DNA of 64,000 bases, from positions 62,001 through 126,000 of the forward strand of contig WIDE01000095.1 of NCBI GenBank assembly GCA_015039315.1. Reading direction: 5' to 3'. Positions 57,198 to 64,000 of the stretch are shown here, one piece after another. A program made the position numbers and the translations under genes. The notes beneath the pieces were generated by a model. The model was not told the origin of the DNA, made no database searches, and was given only the letters and a program-made list of their open reading frames with translations. Each line of letters opens with the position of its first letter. Position 1 is the stretch's first letter. This DNA is from Clavulina sp. PMI_390. Taxonomy: Eukaryota; Basidiomycota; Agaricomycetes; Cantharellales; Hydnaceae.

Positions 57198-58197
57198 CTA
57201 CTTACGCCATGAAGGTGGGATGCTACTGCCTGTGAGGTAGGTGGCATAGTTCGGGTCATGGCACGCGCTGGTATTATGCCACCAAAGACCGACTACAAAG
57301 GGAAACAGCAGTGCGTGAGCGTGGTGAAGAAAGCCACAAATATATGCCCACGAACAATCATCATGCACAAGTATCGCTGTATTAGGATCAGAAGGTGTGA
57401 CAACCCCTGCCGAAGTAGAGATCGCCCATCCTGAAGGGGGCCGCTACGGGTCAAAAGGTCTACTGCATGATCGATAATAATTACGACGCACCGAACACTT
57501 GGGCGGTTTGATCCATGCTACCACCAAGCCAGCTAGTGCAGTTCTGGCATCGCATGGTCCACTTCCAGTGCGTGGCTGGATAAAAATGTTAGTGTGCTCT
57601 TATACGGCATCATCTGAGGTCATTAGCATACCATTAATGTACGTCGCTGGAGCAATCGTACTGAACGTCGGGCCTGCATAGGGTGTTGGAGGGTTATAGT
57701 TCCTGATAATTCTCGTCAATCTCTCGGCCAAGGAACTTCAGATACTAATCAATCAACCGACGTAGTGTAGCGAGGAGAGAACATGATCTCGCCGTCGAAC
57801 GGCCAGGCGAGCACAAGCAGGTCATTATTCATGCCAAGGCCAAGCGTCATACCTGCCCAGAGGATCGTGTTCGGGACCTCCCATTGTAGAATTAATTCGG
57901 TCGAGCTCGTTGACTCAGGGAACACAGTTGACATTAGGAAGCCCTACGAGTATGGGGTTCAACCACGTCGAAATATACAAGGGGAGACGTCTGGCTTTCT
58001 CACATGTGCAGTGCTGAAGAACGTCTGAAATGGTATTCCTGAGGGAGATGTGTTTAGCTACACCCTCCTCAGCACTCTCAACAATTAGACATACCGGTTT
58101 CGGGGTCAGTCCACGCAAAGGATTGCTGTCCATGCACGGCGCTCATGAGGAGAGACACAATACCGGAAAAGAGCAAGAGATATCGAGTGTGCGCCAT
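57198..58197 (-). CDS. Stand-alone secreted CDH-type cytochrome (AA8 only)
   Basis: Signal peptide MAHTRYLLLFSGIVSLLMSA, cut before QQSFAWTDPETG. Exons then match the cytochrome domain of the CDH gene at 42490 one for one: GIPFQTF, ESTSSTELILQWEVPNTILW, AGMTLGLGMNNDLLVLAWPF, YNPPTPYAGPTF, HWKWTMRCQNCTSWLGG, GWAISTSAGVVTPSDPN, ILVHDDFGLWWHN and ACHDPNYATYLTGSS. It stops at IPPSWRK (TAG 57198), exactly where CDH goes on into its linker and flavin domain. Met and His candidate heme ligands are kept, as are the Cys pair (RCQNC) and the downstream Cys (ACHD). No CBM1. Family knowledge: AA8 cytochromes shuttle electrons outside the cell. All introns keep the frame, so this is a functional single-domain gene, not a truncated CDH. 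Confidence 0.85.
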
Positions 58198-59869
58198 TGT
58201 TGGGGTGTACGCGAAGAAGTGGTCCTCTCTAAGGTCTCATGAGGGTACCTAGAGTCGCTTACTTATAGGGCGGCCGGAGAGAGAGCTATTTCTCCGTTTT
58301 GGGAAGGTTTCAAGGGTCAAGACTAAGGAAGGTTGAAGGTCGGAGACTTGTCGCCCAAAGATGATCTAAACGCTTAATACTGTGTCTTGAGCGCCTTTGG
58401 TCCCTCATTTCCGAGCTGAACAATCATTCAGCTTCCTAGAATGATCGGAGCTTTGCTCGCCGACGAATGTAGTCTGAAGAACCGAGGGGGATTGGATTTG
58501 GCTTGGCACTAGGGCTGTACATCTTATGGGAAGACTTGCCCCATGCACACGTCGGGAACTATGATGGCAGAAAAGGAACAGCCAGATGACAAAAGGTGTT
58601 AGTCACACGATTCCCACCTCCCCATGTCAATAAGAGTGTCCTTCATCCTTGCGGTTCGTTAGGCATCCCCTCCTCGAATCTCACAGACTTGGGCTATGTC
58701 TCGACTAAGAGTTACTCTCAGCTCCCTGTTCTCAGAGCGAGGTAGAATAACCTTACGACAAAGCCGCCATACATTATGCTGAAAAGCTATACAAACCGTC
58801 TTCTCATGCGTCTCGCACACCTCTTCGGCACAAAGGTACCTTGCGAATCGTTGGCATGTCCCTGAATGTGCCATAGTGGAGAAGCACCGCTCGTCCATCT
58901 TGTCCTACTCTTATGATCACCAACTCAGCCTGTCCCTCGATCAACTTCCTACGGTTTTTGGAAGGGATTAAAATTTGTTATGCAAGATCAAACCTCGGCT
59001 GATAGTCGTTCATCAGCACTGGTGATGCCTTCAGCTAGGGAGTCCAGGTTTGACTTGCTTGAGCACCTGATGGTCATCATCGATTTCCTCTCGTCATCTC
59101 CTCTGGCTGTGCTCACTGACACTGGGAAGTGTAGTCGTATGATTGAATTCAGGCGTCAATTTCGTCAAATGACCCACCAACGTCGCGTTAGCAAGAGCGG
59201 CCAGTGTTTGGAGTCTCTGCATGCCCAATGTGGTTCTGACCCTGGTCGTCTGGAACTACTGAAGGATCCAGAAGGTGGGGGGTTCCTGTTGAAGTGATTC
59301 ATGAAGCAAGCGAGGATATTGTATGATCACAGACGGTCCAGTGGCAGCCAAGGTGTTTGAAGAGGCGGGCCGGAATGAGCCGGCCTCACGCGTCAGTGGC
59401 AGTGCAGCCCGTCCCAATCAACCTGAACTAGCAGCCTTCTTCACTGGCAACCCTCCGTTCCCCTTTCAGTAACAAATCCAGATAAATGCGCCATTCTGTC
59501 GACTACTATATGTCAATTCTGGCGCCTCCGACCGACCTGTTCGCGTTGTCTCGCTGACTACCTGGATGTCGCATTATACGATTAGCATCCCTCGGCTTGC
59601 AGAACCGGCATTTGGGTTCCTTGTGGGAACACAACTCAATTTGATGAGCTGTAGTATTGGGTATTCGATTGCGCACCTGATCTCTTTCCTGTGGGATTAT
59701 TGCGATTTTCGGCGAATCCTTGGAAGGACGACCTTCGATTTTTCGTGCGCCATATCACTGGTGCCGAAACTATGAAAAGAAGCGGGGTAGACCTCATGAG
59801 CCCTTAAAAGACAGCAGATGGGACCGACAACAACATCCTCCCCCTGACTTGTAGGGAGGTTTGATCGCT
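58198..59869. other. Long intergenic, divergent promoters
   Basis: About 1.7 kb between the divergent cytochrome and esterase genes. A plus-strand ORF of 105 codons starts at 58980 (MQDQTSADSRSSALVMPSAR); it has no known features and I do not call it a gene. Otherwise no coding signal seen. The length suggests room for shared regulation of the two secreted proteins. Confidence 0.45.
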
Positions 59870-61344
59870 ATGGTCGTTGTGTCTCTCATCCTTGCGTTAG
59901 CTGGTGTCGCTGCAGCAGCCAATTTCCCCACCTTCAAACATCTCGTCTCATTTGGGGACAGCTACACGGACGAAGGGATCTGTGAGCTGTCAAATGTCGA
60001 GCGAAGTATTCAATATTCACCTATCTATCTTTTCGTAGTGGCGTATTTTACCAGTCACAACGATACCCTTCCGCCAAAGGATTGGTCACCCCCTGTGGTG
60101 AGTTCAGGATGCGCTTCTCTTCCATCCACCATTTTCACCTCCTAGTTATACAGTCCAACGATACCTGGGATGGGGGATACGTCTGGCCTCGCATGGTTGT
60201 GAATTCGACTGGTATGACGGTGCGCGCAGTCATCATTGGCCTCATTATTGTTCCCCGTCCCGAACCCTTACTCTTACTTCGACTCTAGCTGCACGACTAT
60301 GCAGTCGCAGGTGCCTCATGCTCAAACGTCCTTACTCCTCGCTGGATCTTCCCCTCTGTCAAGGAGTACGAGGTACCCCAGTTCCTCATCGACTACAAGC
60401 TCACAACCGGCCCAGCACCCTCAAACACCCCGACGCTCAACCCGAACGAGGTCGTAATTACTATATGGATTGGAACAAGTAAGCTCTTCGGATATCCATG
60501 CTCGAATGGAGTTGGTTCCTGACGCGTCGTTTCTAGACGATCTCGGGCCCGGAGCACTTCTTGATCACTCCCAGCCACTCAGCGTATCCCTCGTTAATGT
60601 TACCTCCTGTGCCATCGACGCAATTTCGACACTCTATGCCGGAGGAGCTCGGAACTTCATCTTCCAGAATCTGGCTCCGTTATACTTAGCGCCGCAGTAT
60701 GCTTCTGATGCAAGATTCGGTGTTGGGCTGCCTAATGTGCGTCTTTACTTGCATATGGTCTTTCTATGACTGATTACATTTATCTTGTTCTCCACAGCAC
60801 TATTGGAGCACAAAGAATACGTTCCTGGGAGGGAACAACACCCTCATCTCGGATGCGATGCGTGAAGAGGTTCTTTCCGCTAATGAGATCTATAAATATC
60901 GTCTTCCAGCGCTTGCGGCTACACTCCCGGATGCTAAGATTGCTCTATTCAATAGTCACGACTTGGTGAGCGACCCACCTTTCGGCCTACTTAATACGTG
61001 CTAACTATGGTCATTTGCACCAACCCAGCTCTCCGATGTGATCTACAATCCTACGGAGTGGATCTCTGCACCTTATAATACCACTGGATATTTGAACCAT
61101 TGCAACGTTGATGACGACTGCGCAACATCTTATATATACGATCAGGCACACTGGAATGGTTACGTGTGGTATGATGAACTACATCCATCCGAGATGACGG
61201 ACGTGAGTACTCGGCGTCTTGACTACCTACAAACTCAGAAACTCATATATTCTCTGTTTGGCTCACGACCTCTAGCGTATTATTGCGAATGAGATGATCA
61301 AGGCTTTCAGCAAGAAATCCAAATACGTTACATACTATTTCTAG
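59870..61344 (+). CDS. Secreted SGNH/GDSL esterase, CE16-like acetylesterase
   Basis: Signal peptide MVVVSLILALAGVAAAANFP (ATG 59870). Block I FKHLVSFGDSYTDEG holds the catalytic Ser; block II is in GGYVWPRMV; block III is split by an intron (WIGT|NDLGPGALLDH, the Asn of GTND); block V is DELHPSEMTD with the catalytic Asp and His. The exon HDYAVAGASCSN is typical of CE16. Seven or eight exons; ends KYVTYYF with TAG at 61342. Known CE16 enzymes remove acetyl groups from xylo- and other oligosaccharides at the non-reducing end. Frame kept at all junctions checked. Confidence 0.85.
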
Positions 61345-61628
61345 TAGAGGCTGTTAGCAAGTGCACCATCACACTGTCAGGAGATCGAACCATTCCTTTT
61401 GATATGTCGGTTGAAGTATGATGTCATCAAATTTGGGCGGTATTGCTAACCGGACCCGCCGGTCGAAAGCGCTGATCTGATCAACAAGACGAAGAATCTG
61501 CAGTGGGGTATACCAGTAAAGGAGTATTCGTACAAGTCAGAGTAGGTTAAAGCATTCTTCAAGTTTTGATCGCAAAGATGCTCAAAAGATGGTCCACACA
61601 CTGCTCACTTGTTCTGCAGACTCTAAAG

Positions 61629-63059
61629 ATGGATCGCCTTCCGATCGAACTGATCTCGCATATATTCATGGTTGGAGGTGACTTGGGAAGCTTCCATACA
61701 GCTGCTCTTGCGAAATTCTATCGGAGATCGTCATCGTCCTCGACGGAATCCTCTAGACCGTCCTCTCCGGCTCACTATCAATACTGTCTAACAATTGCCT
61801 CCGTTTGCTTGTCGTGGAGGCAAATCGCTTTTTCGACCCCCAAACTCTGGTCCATTATCGATGTTGACACTACAGATTGTGACAAAGATATCCCTGTTTC
61901 CTTTGTCAGGCTATGTTTGGTCAACTCAAGCACAAATCCACTTGATATCTTTCTATACGGTGTCGGGTTCGATTCGGGAGTCATTCGGGCTCTTCGAATG
62001 TGGAGGTTAATAACGACTGCGCTAAATCGATGTCGCTCTCTGCACGTATGTATGGAGCCCGAGGCATTTACCTTTCTTCTCCCACTTTCACAGCAGCTTC
62101 CCCTGCTGGAAGAAGCCGCATTTGTGGCCGATCTTCTCACTCATCCAGGCCCACTCCCTGGCCCAGTGAGACATGCGATTCTCAAAACACCCTCGATTGC
62201 CCCTCGACTTTCCAAATTGGATATTCAAAATTTTTACGACACTTCATTCGCATCTATGGCCCTGGAAACGATATCAGATTTCTCATTCAAAACACCCTCG
62301 ATCACCACATGGTGGACCAGCCAGATTGACATCAAATTGCATGCTCTCTCTAGGCTCTCGCATGTCAAGCACCTAGTACTGGACTGTGATATCTCCCGTG
62401 ACGATGGAGGAAACTATCCACCACCAATTGTATTTCCAAACCTCGAGACCCTCCAGTTCAGACATGCTTTTACACCCAAGTTTATCACTGCCCCGATCCT
62501 CACCCTCCTGACCACTAGAAACATGGACTTCATCGAATTCTTGGGGCCTACAACATTTCCTCGTGTCCGCGAGATTGTGTTCTGTGATGTGGACTGGTCG
62601 CCGTTCATAGGATTTCAAGAGGAGCCTTCATATCGCCTTTTGCCCACTGTCGAGGTGGTCCATATTTCATATATAGAATCCAGCCCAAGTTCCTTGGAGC
62701 TATCTTTGACCCTTCTTCTCGACTTTACCCCTACCTCCTGGCCCGGTGCTCGCAACACACGGGCACCATTTTTTCCATCGCTTCACGCCCTGTATTGCCA
62801 TCTGGGTACGAGTGGAAACCCGAACCATCCTCGTTCACCCGATCCTCCCTTCGATCCCAAAGTTGTAGTTGAACTCTTGCAGTACCGCCCTGCACTAACA
62901 GTAATCGCCCCAAGCACCCTGGTAACTATAGATGACATTGTGACCCGAGCTCCAGCGCTCCGTGGACGCTTTCAGAATAGCGACGACGGCCGCTCCGTCG
63001 GTGTCATTGAACCTCATCCATCCATGGAGATTACCCGGAGACAAGAAAATTCTCTCTAG
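61629..63059 (+). CDS. F-box-like protein, family B (dispersed member)
   Basis: 476 residues, one exon, from MDRLPIELISHIFMVGGDLG at 61629; the frame is open upstream to an ATG at 61578, but the family starts at MDRLP. F-box end: LTIASVCLSWRQIAFSTPKLWSIIDV. Family blocks: NSSTNPLDIFLYG, CRSLHVCMEPEAF, APRLSKLDIQNF, LSHVKHLVLDCD, FPSLHALYC and LLQYRPALTVIAP. It is the only family B gene outside the tandem array, on the opposite strand 22 kb away, and the most diverged. Likely SCF adaptor. Confidence 0.78.
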   Translation: MDRLPIELISHIFMVGGDLGSFHTAALAKFYRRSSSSSTESSRPSSPAHYQYCLTIASVCLSWRQIAFSTPKLWSIIDVDTTDCDKDIPVSFVRLCLVNSSTNPLDIFLYGVGFDSGVIRALRMWRLITTALNRCRSLHVCMEPEAFTFLLPLSQQLPLLEEAAFVADLLTHPGPLPGPVRHAILKTPSIAPRLSKLDIQNFYDTSFASMALETISDFSFKTPSITTWWTSQIDIKLHALSRLSHVKHLVLDCDISRDDGGNYPPPIVFPNLETLQFRHAFTPKFITAPILTLLTTRNMDFIEFLGPTTFPRVREIVFCDVDWSPFIGFQEEPSYRLLPTVEVVHISYIESSPSSLELSLTLLLDFTPTSWPGARNTRAPFFPSLHALYCHLGTSGNPNHPRSPDPPFDPKVVVELLQYRPALTVIAPSTLVTIDDIVTRAPALRGRFQNSDDGRSVGVIEPHPSMEITRRQENSL

Positions 63060-63291
63060 ACCGTGGCGCCTATGTCGTGGTCCCCAAGTTGTTTTCGTCG
63101 CTTAACAGATTTTCCCTTGCCAGATTGCGGTCCATACTCCCATAATGTTCTTTGCGACGATATATATAGAGAACGATAGGTTTCATTTGACAGACGAGCA
63201 GGCATGATTCATAAGTATTCTTAGAACGACTTGATAAATCACGAAGCACACAACGAGCAACATAACACCCGAAGGGTCGAAAACATGACAG
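63060..63291. other. Intergenic (convergent 3' ends)
   Basis: About 230 bp between the 3' ends of the F-box gene and the DyP peroxidase. Nothing coding seen. Confidence 0.5.
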
Positions 63292-64000
63292 TTACGCCGC
63301 GATTTTGTTTAAGAGTGCAGGGATAGAGGGGCTGAAAAAGTACTCTCCTCTGTTTAGTATACGCTTGTCAGACACCACAACCACAACAAAAATGGGTAAT
63401 TTTAGGACTCACCCAAGTGGTTTGATGAACTCGGGAATGGTGAAAGCTCGAGATGCGTCGCGAGGATCCGCGCCATATGTGGTCTTGTCAGCACCTCCGC
63501 CCACTTGGCCCATGATTGGGTCGAAGCCAACGGTTTCATTCTTAACTGGGAAGCTGGATAAACATTTGATTTAGTGCAGATCCTACTAGGTATGACTAGT
63601 AACTTACGCGGAGTTGTCCATCCAAGCTGTCTGTTGGAATCGGAAACCATTGCTAGGGATGGAATATAAGCGAACCTTGCATAAGTCCTTTGTTTGAATG
63701 TCTTACGCGATAACAGACTGGTACTCGACTGTGAATCAAGCGTCGTGAGAGATGCTAGAGAATGGGGTAGAAGCTCAAATAGCTCACCGAAAGCTAGTCC
63801 TCGCTCCTCAGTGGTCGTTCCAGAGTCCGACTCCGCGGTCGTGACTTCTGGCCCAAAAGGGATGCCCGCCCTAAAGCCCATATTAGTCGTATCAACAGCC
63901 CCCAAATCTGCGCGAGGGCGGCTTTTGCGGATATGCGCGCTAAAGGGACAGTATGATTGATCGGACGCGATGAGACTATCAGGGTGAGTGTAGTTGAAGT
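63292..64000 (-). CDS. DyP-type peroxidase, 3' part (cut by window edge)
   Basis: The C-terminal half. Exons read CPFSAHIRKSRPRADLGAVD, MGFRAGIPFGPEVTT, TTEERGLAF, NGFRFQQTAWMDNS, FPVKNETVGFDPIMGQVGGG and AFTIPEFIKPLG, ending GEYFFSPSIPALLNKIAA (TAA at 63292-63294). The His in AHIRK is the proximal heme ligand and the Arg in FRAGIPFG is a conserved distal residue of the family. The N-terminal GxxDG motif lies beyond the right edge. DyPs are heme peroxidases; the secreted fungal ones oxidise dyes and some lignin-related compounds. Exon edges fit short GT...AG introns. Confidence 0.85.

Noticed and set aside
58659..59297. ORFs of 79 (-) and 105 (+) codons in the 1.7-kb gap
   Set aside because: No recognisable domain, signal peptide or splice support; length within chance for this base composition.

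Overview
This window is eukaryotic and fungal. The genes are split by many short introns (mostly 50-70 nt, GT...AG, with CTAAC/CTGAC-like branch sites). The mix of products points to an agaricomycete basidiomycete: large F-box families starting MDRLPIELIS, a cytochrome P450, cellobiose dehydrogenase, a DyP-type peroxidase and a CE16-type esterase. A Rhizoctonia/Ceratobasidiaceae-like fungus is my guess from family flavour, not a proven identification. I saw no rRNA, tRNA, transposon or CRISPR.

Layout. 1-4.6 kb: one truncated and two intact F-box/leucine-rich-like genes of 'family A' (+). 4.7-10.9 kb: four tandem, diverged copies of a six-exon hemerythrin-like (HHE) gene (-); the first is broken by a one-base deletion, and all have lost most metal ligands. 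12.4-19.4 kb: one very large gene (-) with an Hsp90-like ATPase N-terminus (ELLQNADDA) and a C-terminal HEIAH motif. 19.8-21.4 kb: another family A F-box gene (-). 21.8-24.1 kb: cytochrome P450 (-).

24.6-32.4 kb is a housekeeping block: exportin-2/Cse1 (+), a tentative 61-residue gene (-), gankyrin/Nas6 (-), and TFIIH subunit Tfb2 (+), which shares a 100-bp promoter with gankyrin. 32.8-39.4 kb: four tandem 'family B' F-box genes (-). 39.7-42.0 kb: Hikeshi/Opi10 (+) and Spo7 (-), convergent.

42.5-64 kb mixes secreted oxidative enzymes, transporters and two housekeeping-type genes: cellobiose dehydrogenase (+), a USP-fold protein with UIMs that seems to lack its catalytic residues (+), a BolA-like protein (+), two tandem sucrose-transporter-like MFS genes (-), a stand-alone secreted CDH-type cytochrome (-), a CE16-like SGNH esterase (+), a fifth family B F-box gene (+) and the 3' part of a DyP peroxidase (-). 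CDH, cytochrome, esterase, DyP and the sugar transporters look like a loose plant-biomass-degradation neighbourhood.

Exon models were made by hand from the sequence. Boundaries are firm where several paralogs agree (HHE array, CDH/cytochrome pair, Hikeshi, BolA) and approximate in the large genes.
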